64,000 bases of DNA from an uncultured Clostridia bacterium (GTDB lineage Bacteria; Bacillota; Clostridia; Christensenellales; Pumilibacteraceae). Each line of letters opens with the position of its first letter. Position 1 is the stretch's first letter. The notes beneath the pieces were generated by a model. The model was not told where the DNA came from, ran no database searches, and was given only the letters and a program-made list of their open reading frames with translations. The DNA lies in assembly GCA_947175195.1 (NCBI GenBank), contig CAMWLQ010000004.1, forward strand, positions 1 to 64,000, written 5' to 3'. Both the position numbers and the translations under genes were made by a program. Below are positions 1-8,409 of the stretch, in pieces.

Positions 1-276
1 CGATACTTGTTACACTATTCGGTATCTCTATACTCGTTAAACTACTGCAATTATAGAATGCACTGTCTCCGATACTTGTTACACTATTCGGTATCTCTAT
101 ACTCGTTAAACTACTGCAATTATAAAATGTACTATCACCGATACTTGCAACACCGTTAGGTATCTTTATGCTCGTTAAACTGCTGCAACCAAAGAATGCA
201 TCATGCCCGATACTCGCTACATTGTTACCTATCTTTACACTCGTTAAGTCGCTGCGACCGCTGAATGCAGAATTTG
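1..276. repeat. Four tandem 69-bp LRR-coding repeats
   Basis: Units start at 1, 70, 139 and 208, each beginning CGATAC on the plus strand. Units 1 and 2 differ at only a few bases near their ends, while units 3 and 4 are more diverged. Each unit encodes one 23-residue LRR_5 repeat on the minus strand, and the array continues off the left edge. Confidence 0.95.
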
Positions 277-526
277 AAATCATCGTAACGGGCTTACCTT
301 TATAATTGGACGGAATAACTATATCCGTGTCCATTTCAGCGCCGATTCCGTCAACGCGATAAGCTATTACATTCTGTTTATAATCTTTTATCGCAGAATA
401 CTGCAACCTTGATTCGCCGTTTTTATCATCACCGCCGCACGCCACAAGGCACACGGTGCACAAAACGGATATAATTATTGCGGAAATAACAAGCAATAGT
501 CTTTTTGTTCTAAACGCGTTTCCCAT
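1..526 (-). CDS. BspA-like leucine-rich-repeat lipoprotein, 3' end beyond window
   Basis: This gene is not in the ORF track because it runs off the left edge. The minus strand opens with an ATG at 526 behind a GGGAGGGGTGAAG-type ribosome site. It encodes a lipoprotein signal with lipobox LVAC followed by GG, then a linker of about 50 residues, then 23-residue repeats of the form ..LTSIxIPNSVTSIGDSAFYNCSS. These match the LRR_5/BspA-type family of surface leucine-rich repeats, which are often involved in adhesion. The last two visible repeats are almost identical in DNA, suggesting recent expansion. The C-terminus is outside the window, so any cell-wall or further domain is unknown. The family assignment is secure; the binding partner is not knowable from here. 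Confidence 0.9.
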   Translation of the reverse strand, partial: MGNAFRTKRLLLVISAIIISVLCTVCLVACGGDDKNGESRLQYSAIKDYKQNVIAYRVDGIGAEMDTDIVIPSNYKGKPVTMISNSAFSGRSDLTSVKIGNNVASIGHDAFFGCSSLTSIKIPNGVASIGDSTFYNCSSLTSIEIPNSVTSIGDSAFYNCSSLTSIEIPNSVTSI

Positions 527-600
527 TCTTCACCCCTCCCCAAAAAACAGAACATGTAACATCCATACAATACCAAACATTCACGTAAAAGTCAATAATA

Positions 601-646
601 TTTTTCAAAAAACAAGCATCCCCACTGCAAATAGTGAGGACGCTTG
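601..646 (-). terminator. Terminator of the hydrogenase operon
   Basis: An interrupted inverted repeat (CAAGC.TCC.CACT with AGTG.GGA.GCTTG, loop GCAAAT) is followed on the minus strand by a T-rich run. It lies between the hydrogenase stop and the lipoprotein start, both on the minus strand, so it should end the hydrogenase transcript. The stretch at 660-720 also holds a GC-rich CCCTCTCCCGCGGGGAGGG palindrome of unknown role. Confidence 0.75.
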
Positions 647-726
647 ACCTTATTATTTAATTCTTAATTCTTATAACCACACCCGCCCTACGGGCACCCT
701 CTCCCGCGGGGAGGGCTGAATATGGT

Positions 727-2472
727 TTAGTATCTATCGCGCTTTACGTACGTGGTGTGAAGCACCTCGTGCGCCTTGTGGCTGTTGGGCTCGCCAAAGT
801 ATTCCTTGTAAAGCGTTTTTACAATCGGGTTTTCGTGGCTCTTGCGGAGCACGTCCTTTTTGTCCTTTTTGTAAAGCACGCCTGCACGGGTCTTGGCTAC
901 GTCCACAAGATTGCGGGTTTGCGAATCGACAATGGGCTGACCGCCGCCGTTGACGCAACCGCCGGGGCAAGCCATAATCTCGATAAAGTGATACTTGCTC
1001 TTGCCCGCTTTGATCTCGTCCATAAGCTTACGGGCGTTGCCTAGTCCGCTTGCGACGGCAATGTTGATTTGCTTGCCGTTGAGCGTGACGGTGGCCTCTT
1101 TTATGCCCTTGGTGCCGCGAACGGCTTTGAAATCGATATTGTCGAGCGTCTTGCCCGTTGCAACCTCGGCAACAGTACGCAACGCCGCCTCCATAACGCC
1201 GCCGGTAGCGCCGAATATAAGACCTGCGGTACTGCCCTTTCCGATCGGGTTGTCAAACTCGGTCTTGGGATCGAGCTTGGCAAAGTTGATGCCGTAGTTC
1301 TTTATCATGCGCGCAAGCTCTCTTGTGGTGAGCGACGCGTCTATATCGGGCACGCCCGCCGCGCTTTGGTCATCACGGGTAAGCTCGAACTTTTTGGCAA
1401 TGCACGGCATAATCGTTACGACAGCCAAGTTTTTGGGATCGATACCCATCTTTTCGGCGTAGTACGTTTTCATGATAGCGCCGAACATTTGCTGCGGCGA
1501 TTTGCACGAGGAAAGATTGGGCAACAGCTCGGGATAGTTGTACTCTATAAACCTAATCCAGCCCGCGCTGCACGACGTAATCATAGGCATAACGGCTTTC
1601 GGGTTGTTGAGCCTGCCGAGGAACTCGGTGCCTTCTTCCATAATTGTCATGTCAGCCGCCATATCCACGTCGAACACCTTGTCAAAGCCGATAGCCTTGA
1701 GCGCGGCAACCATTTTGCCCTCGGTGTCCGTGCCGATGGGATAACCGAACTCCTCGCCGAGCGCGGCACGCACCGACGGCGCAGTACCGACAATGACGGT
1801 CTTGTTGGGATCGGCAAGCAGCTTTTCCACCTCGTCTACGCTGTCCTTTTCGCGCAAGGCGCCCGTGGGACAAACGTTAATGCACTGACCGCATGCTACG
1901 CACGGAACGTCGTTCAACGACTTGCCGAACGGGCTTGCAATCTTGGTGGCGAAACCGCGGTTGCCCGCGTCGATAACGCCTACCGTTTGCACCTTGTTAC
2001 ATACGGCGACGCAACGACGGCAAAGTATGCACTTGTTGTTGTCGCGTACAAGGTACGGAGTAGCGTCGTCCACGTTGTAATCGTTCATTTCGCCGTTATA
2101 CTTGGCATAATCGCAGCCGTATTCGGTGGCAAGGGTTTGCAGCTCGCACTTGCCACTACGCACACAGCTGAGGCATTCCTTGTGGTGGTTGCTGAGCATA
2201 AGCTCGAGCGTGATTTTGCGCGAGGCGCGTACCTTGGGCGTATTGGTGAACACTTCCATGCCCTCGGCGACAACGGTGGAGCACGCGGTCATGAGCTTGC
2301 GGTTGTTTTTGATTTCAACAACGCAAACACGGCAGCTGCTTTCGTTGCAAAGGTCTTTCATGTAGCACAGCGTGGGGATGTTAAAGCCCGCTTTGATTGC
2401 TGCGTCCAGTATGCGTGTGCCTTCCGGAACGGTTACGGGCACGCCGTTGACTTTTAAATTTACGTTTTTCAT
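727..2472 (-). CDS. hydA: [FeFe] hydrogenase catalytic subunit (HydA/HndD type)
   Basis: This 581-residue protein evolves or takes up H2 in the cytoplasm. Domains in order: an N-terminal [2Fe-2S] ferredoxin fold (Cys 36, 47, 50, 64), a His-ligated cluster (HHKECLSC..SGKC, about 96-109), two [4Fe-4S] motifs (Cys 148-158 and 191-201), then the H-cluster domain. The H-cluster signatures are TSCSAGW (Cys301), MPCIAKKFE (Cys357) and MACPGGCVNGGG (Cys502/506). L1 has Ala where Pro is usual. It lies 3' of NuoF-like and NuoE-like genes in one operon. That set is the layout of trimeric electron-bifurcating group A3 hydrogenases, which couple NADH and reduced ferredoxin to H2. Bifurcation itself is inferred from this organisation. 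Confidence 0.95.
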   Translation of the reverse strand: MKNVNLKVNGVPVTVPEGTRILDAAIKAGFNIPTLCYMKDLCNESSCRVCVVEIKNNRKLMTACSTVVAEGMEVFTNTPKVRASRKITLELMLSNHHKECLSCVRSGKCELQTLATEYGCDYAKYNGEMNDYNVDDATPYLVRDNNKCILCRRCVAVCNKVQTVGVIDAGNRGFATKIASPFGKSLNDVPCVACGQCINVCPTGALREKDSVDEVEKLLADPNKTVIVGTAPSVRAALGEEFGYPIGTDTEGKMVAALKAIGFDKVFDVDMAADMTIMEEGTEFLGRLNNPKAVMPMITSCSAGWIRFIEYNYPELLPNLSSCKSPQQMFGAIMKTYYAEKMGIDPKNLAVVTIMPCIAKKFELTRDDQSAAGVPDIDASLTTRELARMIKNYGINFAKLDPKTEFDNPIGKGSTAGLIFGATGGVMEAALRTVAEVATGKTLDNIDFKAVRGTKGIKEATVTLNGKQINIAVASGLGNARKLMDEIKAGKSKYHFIEIMACPGGCVNGGGQPIVDSQTRNLVDVAKTRAGVLYKKDKKDVLRKSHENPIVKTLYKEYFGEPNSHKAHEVLHTTYVKRDRY

Positions 2473-2501
2473 ATATATCTATTATCTCCTATTTCCCCAA
2501 A

Positions 2502-4373
2502 TTATTTGCTGATAGCGCCCTTAGGACACTTGGACGCGCACACGCCGCACTTAATGCACTTTTTGGGATCGATAGTGTGCGTTTGCTTGACAGTACCGGA
2601 AATAGCCTTAACGGGACAATTACGCGCGCAAATCGTGCAGCCTATGCACTTGTCGGGATCGACCTTGTAGCTGACAAGCGCTTTGCACACGCCTGCGGGA
2701 CATTTGCCGTTGCAGTGCGCCTCGTACTCGTCGCGGAAATAACGGAGCGTGGACAGCACGGGGTTGGGAGCGGTTTGACCGAGTCCGCACAGCGAGTTGT
2801 CTTTTATGTAGTAGCAAAGCTCTTCCATCTTGTCGAGATCCTCGAGCGTCGCCTCGCCTTTCGTGACCTTGTCGAGCATTTCCAAAAGGCGCTTGTTGCC
2901 GATACGGCAAGGCGTGCATTTTCCGCACGACTCGTCCACGGTGAATTCAAGGAAGAATTTGGCGATGTCGACCATACAGTTGTCCTCGTCCATGACGATA
3001 AGACCGCCGCTGCCCATCATCGAGCCGATAGCCATAAGGTTGTCGTAGTCGATGGGCGTGTCGATAAGCGAGGACGGAATGCAGCCGCCGGACGGACCGC
3101 CGGTTTGCGCGGCTTTGAACTTTTTGCCGTTGGGGCAGCCGCCGCCGATGTCCTCAACTATGGTGCGGAGCGTGGTGCCCATGGGAATTTCCACAAGACC
3201 GACGTTCTCAAGCTTTCCGCCGAGCGCGAACACCTTGGTGCCCTTGCTCTTTTCGGTGCCGACCGATGCAAACCAGTCCGCGCCGTTGAGTATGATTTGT
3301 GTAATGTTGCCGTAAGTTTCTACGTTGTTGATAAGCGTGGGCTTGCCGAACAAACCTTTGATCGCAGGGAACGGCGGGCGCTGACGGGGCTCGCCGCGCT
3401 TGCCTTCCGCGGAATTAAGCAAAGCCGTTTCCTCGCCGCATACGAACGCACCTGCGCCCAAACGCAGCTCAAGGTCGAACTTTTTGCCAAGACCCATAAC
3501 GTTGTTGCCGAGTATGCCGTACTCGCGCGCCTGAGCTATAGCAACCTCCAAACGGTGAACGGCTATCGGGTACTCGGCACGCACGTAAATAACGCCGTGC
3601 TCCGCACCTACCGCATAACCCGCAATCATCATCGCCTCGATAACCGCGTGAGGATCGCCTTCCAAAAGCGAACGGTCCATGAATGCGCCGGGGTCGCCCT
3701 CGTCGGCGTTGCAGGCTACGTACTTTTCGGTGCCCGGTGCGTCGTGAGTAAACTGCCATTTCATACCGGTGGAGAAACCCGCACCGCCACGGCCGCGCAA
3801 GCCGCTCTTTTTGATCTCGTCGATAACCTGCTGTTGCGTCATTGTGGTTACCGCTTTTTCGTAAGCCTTGTAACCGTCGGTAGCAAGGTATTCGTCAATG
3901 TTTTCGGGATCGATAACGCCGCAGTTGCGCAGCACTACGCGGCGCTGGCTACAGTAGAAATCGGTATCGTTAATGCTTTTAAGCTGACCGTGAATGTCCT
4001 TTTCGGCGTGCAGCAAGCGTTCTACGGGATTGCCTCCCACAATATGCTGCTCGACGATTTCCTTTGCGTCCTCGGGTTTTAAGTGTGTATAGAACGAACC
4101 GTCGGGATAAACAACCGCGATAGGACCCTTGGAGCAAAGTCCAAAGCAGCCCGTCATAATAACTTTAACTTCATCTTGAAGTCCGTGCTCTTTAAGCAAC
4201 GCAATAAAGTTATCGTGCAAGATTTTGCTGTTGCCCGACGTGCAGCCCGTACCGCCGCAAACAAGTATCGACTTACGCGGCTGACCCGCCGAAATCTTTG
4301 CACCTTCAGCGCGCTCGGTAATCATCGGTTTAAGACGATCGCGGATTTCCTGTAATTGCTGTAAAGTTTTCAT
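2502..4373 (-). CDS. hydB: NuoF-like flavoprotein subunit of bifurcating hydrogenase
   Basis: This 623-residue protein is the NADH/FMN diaphorase subunit. It has an N-terminal thioredoxin-like [2Fe-2S] domain (VCGGTGCTSG, then CFGLC), the Rossmann-like FMN/NADH region with GRGGAGFSTGMKW, the CGKCTPCRIG cluster motif, and a C-terminal 2x[4Fe-4S] ferredoxin domain (CIGCTICARNCP and CIKCGVCASKCP). The added ends distinguish HydB/HndC from NuoF of complex I. The gene is 29 bp upstream of hydA and 30 bp downstream of the NuoE-like gene, so the three are one transcript. The protein should pass electrons between NAD(H), ferredoxin and the catalytic subunit. Confidence 0.95.
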   Translation of the reverse strand: MKTLQQLQEIRDRLKPMITERAEGAKISAGQPRKSILVCGGTGCTSGNSKILHDNFIALLKEHGLQDEVKVIMTGCFGLCSKGPIAVVYPDGSFYTHLKPEDAKEIVEQHIVGGNPVERLLHAEKDIHGQLKSINDTDFYCSQRRVVLRNCGVIDPENIDEYLATDGYKAYEKAVTTMTQQQVIDEIKKSGLRGRGGAGFSTGMKWQFTHDAPGTEKYVACNADEGDPGAFMDRSLLEGDPHAVIEAMMIAGYAVGAEHGVIYVRAEYPIAVHRLEVAIAQAREYGILGNNVMGLGKKFDLELRLGAGAFVCGEETALLNSAEGKRGEPRQRPPFPAIKGLFGKPTLINNVETYGNITQIILNGADWFASVGTEKSKGTKVFALGGKLENVGLVEIPMGTTLRTIVEDIGGGCPNGKKFKAAQTGGPSGGCIPSSLIDTPIDYDNLMAIGSMMGSGGLIVMDEDNCMVDIAKFFLEFTVDESCGKCTPCRIGNKRLLEMLDKVTKGEATLEDLDKMEELCYYIKDNSLCGLGQTAPNPVLSTLRYFRDEYEAHCNGKCPAGVCKALVSYKVDPDKCIGCTICARNCPVKAISGTVKQTHTIDPKKCIKCGVCASKCPKGAISK

Positions 4374-4403
4374 AAACCTATGTAACTCCTTATTCCCTTA
4401 TCG

Positions 4404-4871
4404 TTAAGCCTCGTTATACTTAGCGAGGATTTCGTCCACGCTGTCTTCCGTGACCTTGCCGTAAACTTCGCCGTTGACGGTAAGCACAGGCGCCAAACCG
4501 CAGCAGCCTATGCAGCGCGTAGCCTCCAGCGTGAACCTGCCGTCGGACGTGGTATGCCCCGGCTCAACGCTCAAAAGCCTGCTGAACTTGTCTATAACGC
4601 CGCCGCTACCCTTAACGTAGCACGCCGTACCCAAGCACACGGCAATCTTGATTTGCCCCGGCTGCTCCAAACGGAACTGCGAATAGAACGTGGCTATTCC
4701 GTACACCGTTGCAAGCGGCACGCCGAAGTAATCGGCAATCTTGAGCTGGACTTCGAGCGGCAAATAGCCGTAAATGTCCTGCGCTTTTTGCATCGCCATC
4801 ATGACGGGACCGGGAACGTCTTTAAGACTTTCCAGCACCGCGGCGAACTGCATATCTTTCTCGTCGGTCAT
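4404..4871 (-). CDS. hydC: NuoE-like [2Fe-2S] subunit of bifurcating hydrogenase
   Basis: This 155-residue thioredoxin-fold [2Fe-2S] protein is the first gene of the hydrogenase operon. The cluster ligands are visible as CLGTAC and RCIGCCG, and the helical N-terminus (YGYLP, GVPLATVYGIATFYSQF) is typical of NuoE/HndA. It should form the electron-entry complex with the NuoF-like subunit. The length is normal for the family. The start has a GGAGC-like ribosome site (TAAAGGAGCATAA). A good sigma-A promoter lies about 95 bp upstream. Confidence 0.93.
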   Translation of the reverse strand: MTDEKDMQFAAVLESLKDVPGPVMMAMQKAQDIYGYLPLEVQLKIADYFGVPLATVYGIATFYSQFRLEQPGQIKIAVCLGTACYVKGSGGVIDKFSRLLSVEPGHTTSDGRFTLEATRCIGCCGLAPVLTVNGEVYGKVTEDSVDEILAKYNEA

Positions 4872-4967
4872 TATTTATGCTCCTTTAGTAGGTATTTAAC
4901 TGATTTTTCGGGCGAAGGTAATTTTTTGCATAATAGCAGGTGCGGACTCGCCCACCCGCACTGTTAA

Positions 4968-4996
4968 ATTATAGCATACACAAATTTTATTTTCAA
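4968..4996 (-). promoter_or_regulatory. Promoter of the hydCBA operon
   Basis: Read on the minus strand: TTGAAA, 17 bp, TATAAT. Between this and the first gene, the leader contains the inverted repeat GTGCGG...CCGCAC (about 4939-4963). It could be an operator or a leader stem-loop. No Rex-type site was recognised here. Confidence 0.75.
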
Positions 4997-5113
4997 GTAC
5001 TACAAGATAATTTTTGTCAAAGTTCGCCACTGCTAACCACATTATATTGTGCCGTAAGATTATAAACGCCCATGACAATCACTATTATATTCTCCTCGCT
5101 TTTATCGCAAAAC

Positions 5114-5148
5114 AAAACTACCGAGGCAATTTAATCCACGGTAGTTTT
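5114..5148 (-). terminator. Terminator downstream of small lipoprotein gene
   Basis: Hairpin with arms AAAACTACCG and CGGTAGTTTT and a 15-nt loop, just past the lipoprotein stop. The T-rich arm makes it usable on the minus strand. The rest of the 4872-5175 gap holds only the hydrogenase promoter and leader; no gene is seen. Confidence 0.7.
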
Positions 5149-5175
5149 AGAGTTATCGATTGTATTTAGTCCGAC

Positions 5176-5553
5176 CTAATTATTCGTTATCTCATTCACA
5201 ACGGCGTAGCCCTTCGGCGTGCTGCCCTTCTTTACAAGAGCGAACGTCATTCCGTTTTGGGTAGCTTTCCACATATTTCCGTCTTTGGTGAACTCCTGCG
5301 AATCGCCGTTATACGTGATAGTAAGAGTGTCGCCGCTGACCTTGTAAGTGCCGGACTGTTTGCCGTACGTTACCTTGCCGTCTTTGAGCTCCAACTCCCC
5401 TGCTTTCACGGCAACCTTTTGTCCGTCACTTTCAGACAAGCCGTACATGACGTACGTGCCCTCGTCGATGCTACCGCCGCAAGCGACAAGTCCGAGCACG
5501 CAAGCGCAAACCATTACAAGCGCGGTGATTAAAACCAAAAGTCTTTTTTTCAT
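5176..5553 (-). CDS. Small secreted lipoprotein
   Basis: The track ORF is longer, but the true start is the internal ATG at 5553, preceded by GGAGGAG, giving 125 residues starting MKKRLLVL. It has a hydrophobic signal and a lipobox (GLVAC followed by GG), so it should be lipid-anchored outside the membrane. The mature part is about 100 residues of beta-rich sequence with repeated G-T-Y patterns (EGTYVMYG, SGTYKVSG), like the lipocalin-like stress lipoproteins of clostridia. No catalytic motif is visible. The promoter contains a palindromic operator shared with the divergent Xre gene, so the gene is probably repressed by that protein. Confidence 0.85.
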   Translation of the reverse strand: MKKRLLVLITALVMVCACVLGLVACGGSIDEGTYVMYGLSESDGQKVAVKAGELELKDGKVTYGKQSGTYKVSGDTLTITYNGDSQEFTKDGNMWKATQNGMTFALVKKGSTPKGYAVVNEITNN

Positions 5554-5625
5554 TTTTCTCCTCCGTACATAAAAATTTTTTTGCACCATGTGAGAGAATT
5601 TAGCGCAAAACGAATGTACAATCAT

Positions 5626-5668
5626 ATTTTATCAAGTCTTATAAGACTTGTCAAGTCTTTTTTGACTT
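5626..5668. promoter_or_regulatory. Divergent promoter with twin 16-bp operators
   Basis: Two AAGTC-N6-GACTT inverted repeats lie at 5634-5649 and 5653-5668, spaced 19 bp centre to centre. The minus-strand lipoprotein promoter is TTGACA (5654-5649), 17 bp, TAAAAT (5631-5626). The first operator fills its spacer exactly and the second overlaps the -35. The xre gene on the other side has TATAAT at 5677-5682, only six bases before its ATG. This is the geometry of an autoregulating repressor. Confidence 0.8.
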
Positions 5669-5688
5669 AAAATATATATAATAAAAGT

Positions 5689-5889
5689 ATGAATTTCAGT
5701 GAAAGATTAAAAGAATTACGACATTCCAAAAATTTGAGCCAAATGGAGCTTGCGGACAAAACCGGCATAAGTCAATCCGCTATAGCAAAGTGGGAGCTTG
5801 ACAAAACCGAGCCCACCGCGTCCGCACTTATTACCATATCCAAATTTTTTGATGAGTCCGTAGATTATTTGCTCGGACTTAAAGATTAA
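5689..5889 (+). CDS. Xre/Cro-CI family regulator, 66 aa
   Basis: A single helix-turn-helix domain fills the protein (RLKELRHSKNLSQMELADKTG, then ISQSAIAKWELDKTEPTASALITISKF), as in minimal Cro/CI-type repressors. It is the only good candidate to bind the paired AAGTC-N6-GACTT operators just upstream, and so to control both itself and the divergent lipoprotein gene. The -10 TATAAT ends six bases before the ATG and there is no Shine-Dalgarno, so the mRNA is probably leaderless. A bidirectional terminator follows the stop. Confidence 0.9.
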   Translation: MNFSERLKELRHSKNLSQMELADKTGISQSAIAKWELDKTEPTASALITISKFFDESVDYLLGLKD

Positions 5890-5903
5890 ATTAACAACAA
5901 ACA

Positions 5904-5936
5904 AAAAGCGCGATGTCAAGTCTACATCGCGCTTTT
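5904..5936. terminator. Bidirectional terminator
   Basis: Perfect 13-bp stem AAAAGCGCGATGT / ACATCGCGCTTTT with loop CAAGTCT, between the convergent xre gene and the minus-strand membrane protein gene. It has A/T tails on both sides. Confidence 0.9.
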
Positions 5937-5947
5937 GTGTTATGTTA

Positions 5948-6952
5948 TCAATCCAACGGCTCGTAGTCGTCCTCAAGCTCGTCAAGCTGTTCGAGCTTAT
6001 CCTCGTCCATTATTGACGCAAGGCGCTTGCCTATTTTGCAAAACTTAATCTTATCGCCCGTTTCGTAATAGTCTTCCGTATATGCGGTGTACTCGTTTTC
6101 GTTTTCGGTAATCGTAACCTTGTACACTACCTTGTTTACCCTTACCGTTCGACTGCCCGTGCTCGAAGTACTCGATACCGTACACAATTTGACTACGCCG
6201 TCCAGCATCTCGCGGTTTTTGCGTTTGCGCGATCCCCAGCTCATCGATATTTTTTGCATTATTACGGTTATGAGTATAGCAAGCAGTATGGTGCCGCCGA
6301 ACAAGCAAAAGCACACTATTGCGCCTACTAAAATGCCCAAAAAGGCAAACACCATTATCATAAAGAAATCGGTAATCAAAAAGCCGAAAAACATCCAACC
6401 GAATACCTTTTGCTTAGCCGAAGAATTTTTGTACGCGTTTGACGTGTGCTGTGCTATATACTCAGCCTCTTTGATTTTGCTGTTGTAGCCGCGCGAGGTA
6501 TTTATATCGGCAAGCCGCTTGTACTCTTTTTCGCGCTCGCCGCCGCTTATGCTGTCCTCCCCGACTCCGACGTCTCTCGCTTGGCTCTCGCCGCCCACGA
6601 CGTCTTTCACCCGGTCATCGCCGTCGCCTATATCTTCCCACTCGTCGTCATCGTCATTTATATCTTCCCATTCGTCGTCATCGTCGGCAGCGGGATTTTC
6701 GCCGTCAACGTTGTTTATTGCATCGCTCGAAGTCGTCTTTTTATCGTCCGAAAGATCGACCTTGCCTGTCATCATCAGCACAAGTCCGACAACCACAAGA
6801 ACGAACATTGTTACAGGTATTCCAGCCGACAGCACCCAACCGCCAATGGAGGCAGCCGTTTGGTTGTCCGCAACGGAGCCGCCGATCAACAGTCCGATAC
6901 CGAGCACAATCGGCACAAACACTATCATACTCATTAAACGCAGTTTTTTCAT
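5948..6952 (-). CDS. Four-pass membrane protein with acidic linker, function unknown
   Basis: I place the start at the ATG at 6952 (MKKLRLMSM), not the upstream GTG of the track, giving 334 residues. Two N-terminal membrane segments (about 7-27 and 36-60) are followed by a very acidic linker with duplicated DDDDEWEDI, a basic/helical stretch, and two more membrane segments in the middle. The C-terminal part is beta-rich and resembles the soluble domain of DUF-type membrane proteins (VYKVTITENENEYTAY). I do not recognise the family. The promoter's -10 ends seven bases before this ATG and no ribosome site is present, so the transcript is probably leaderless. Confidence 0.75.
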   Translation of the reverse strand: MKKLRLMSMIVFVPIVLGIGLLIGGSVADNQTAASIGGWVLSAGIPVTMFVLVVVGLVLMMTGKVDLSDDKKTTSSDAINNVDGENPAADDDDEWEDINDDDDEWEDIGDGDDRVKDVVGGESQARDVGVGEDSISGGEREKEYKRLADINTSRGYNSKIKEAEYIAQHTSNAYKNSSAKQKVFGWMFFGFLITDFFMIMVFAFLGILVGAIVCFCLFGGTILLAILITVIMQKISMSWGSRKRKNREMLDGVVKLCTVSSTSSTGSRTVRVNKVVYKVTITENENEYTAYTEDYYETGDKIKFCKIGKRLASIMDEDKLEQLDELEDDYEPLD

Positions 6953-6959
6953 AAGCACT

Positions 6960-6988
6960 ATTATATAGTATTTTTATACAAATTGCAA
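6960..6988 (-). promoter_or_regulatory. Promoter of the four-pass membrane protein gene
   Basis: Minus-strand TTGCAA, 17 bp, TATAAT. The expected start of transcription coincides with or is within a base or two of the ATG at 6952, predicting a leaderless mRNA. Confidence 0.65.
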
Positions 6989-7021
6989 GGTAATGGTTTT
7001 AGTTCAATCAAGAATTCGGCA

Positions 7022-8404
7022 TTATGGGCGAATTTTCTTGTCTATTTGTTCGGCAGCATCCTTGCCCGCGCCCATTGCGAGTATGACAGTTGCCGCGCCC
7101 GTAACCGCGTCGCCGCCCGCATACACCATGTCGCGGGTTGTCTTGCCGTTTTCGTCGGTTATTATTCCGCCCCACTTTTGCACGTCTATGCCCGCCGTAG
7201 TGTTCTTTATAAGCGGATTAGGGCTCGTGCCGATTGCGGCTATAACGGTGTCCACCTCCAGCTCAAACTCGCTGTCAGGTATGGGAACGGGTCTACGCCT
7301 GCCCGACGCGTCGGGCTCGCCCAATTCCATTTTTTGACACAACAACGCGCGCACGTTTTTATGCTCGTCGCCCAGCACCTCCACAGGCGCGGTGAGCATC
7401 ATAAACTCAACGCCCTCCTCTTTGGCGTGCTCCACTTCTTCTTTTCGCGCGGGCAGCTCCGCCTCGCTGCGGCGGTACACAAGCACCACGCGCTCGGTGC
7501 CCATTCTGAGTGCGCAACGCGTAGCGTCCATAGCCACGTTGCCGCCGCCCACAACCGCCACAGCCTTGCTGTGCTTGATGGGAGTGTCGGAATCGGTGCG
7601 GTACGCCTTCATAAGATTGACGCGGGTAAGATACTCGTTGGCGGAATATACACCATTTAGGTCCTCGCCCTTTATCTTCATAAAGTTGGGAAGTCCCGCG
7701 CCGCTGCCTATAAACACCGCCTCGTAGCCGTCCTCGAACAGCTCGTCCACCAATAGCGTCCTGCCTATTACGGTATTGACCTCGAACTTAACGCCGCGCG
7801 CCTTTAGGTTCTCTATCTCGTCCGCCACTATCTTTTTGGGCAAGCGGAATTCGGGTATGCCGTACACCAAAACGCCGCCGGCGGTATGTAACGCCTCGAA
7901 CACCGTCACGTCATATCCGCGCGAGCTGAGCTCGCCAGCACAGCTGAGTCCCGCAGGACCCGACCCTACAACCGCCACTCTGTGACCGTTGCTTTGCGGC
8001 TTGTTTACGTTGCCCGATTTGTGAGCGTTGTGGTAGTCGGCTACAAACCGCTCCAGCCTACCGATTGCGACAGGCTCGCCGTTACGCCCACGCACGCACT
8101 TGCTTTCGCACTGCGTTTCCTGCGGGCACACCCTTCCGCACACGGCGGCAAGCGAGCTGGACTTGGCTATGACCTGATACGCGCCCTCGTAGTCGCCGCC
8201 CTTGATTTTTTGTATAAACGCGGGAATATCTATGCCGACGGGACAGCCGCCCTGACAGGGCTTGTTTTTGCAGTTTAAACAGCGTTCCGCCTCGTCCCGC
8301 GCCTGCTGTTCGGTGTAGCCCAACGCTACCTCGTCAAAGTTTTTTGCGCGCGCTTTGGGGTCTTGCACCGGCATTTCGTTTTTCGTTTTGGATAAGTTTG
8401 CCAT
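7022..8404 (-). CDS. nfnB: NfnB-type NADPH:ferredoxin transhydrogenase large subunit (GltD-like)
   Basis: This 460-residue protein belongs to the GltD/NfnB/SudA flavoprotein family. The N-terminal part has the twin-cluster Cys pattern (CLNCKNKPCQGGCPVGIDIP and CGRVCPQETQCE). It is followed by two Rossmann folds: FAD (VAVVGSGPAGLSCAGEL) and NADPH (VAVVGGGNVAMDATRCA). The neighbour 5 bp upstream is the small flavin/[2Fe-2S] subunit, so the pair is NfnAB. NfnAB reversibly couples NADH plus reduced ferredoxin to NADP+ by flavin bifurcation. A glutamate synthase small subunit would be the alternative name, but no large GltB subunit is present. It fits energetically with the hydrogenase nearby. Confidence 0.88.
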   Translation of the reverse strand: MANLSKTKNEMPVQDPKARAKNFDEVALGYTEQQARDEAERCLNCKNKPCQGGCPVGIDIPAFIQKIKGGDYEGAYQVIAKSSSLAAVCGRVCPQETQCESKCVRGRNGEPVAIGRLERFVADYHNAHKSGNVNKPQSNGHRVAVVGSGPAGLSCAGELSSRGYDVTVFEALHTAGGVLVYGIPEFRLPKKIVADEIENLKARGVKFEVNTVIGRTLLVDELFEDGYEAVFIGSGAGLPNFMKIKGEDLNGVYSANEYLTRVNLMKAYRTDSDTPIKHSKAVAVVGGGNVAMDATRCALRMGTERVVLVYRRSEAELPARKEEVEHAKEEGVEFMMLTAPVEVLGDEHKNVRALLCQKMELGEPDASGRRRPVPIPDSEFELEVDTVIAAIGTSPNPLIKNTTAGIDVQKWGGIITDENGKTTRDMVYAGGDAVTGAATVILAMGAGKDAAEQIDKKIRP

Positions 8405-8409
8405 ATTGA

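Noticed and set aside
1-276. CRISPR array
   Set aside because: Regular 69-bp repeats, but they encode 23-residue LRR units in frame, with no spacers.
1069-2457. 462-aa plus-strand ORF opposite the hydrogenase
   Set aside because: Complete shadow of hydA on the other strand, with a low-complexity His/Arg-rich translation and no ribosome site.
4939-4963. Rex operator before the hydrogenase operon
   Set aside because: The inverted repeat is GTGCGG/CCGCAC, not the TTGTGA or TTGTTAA type.
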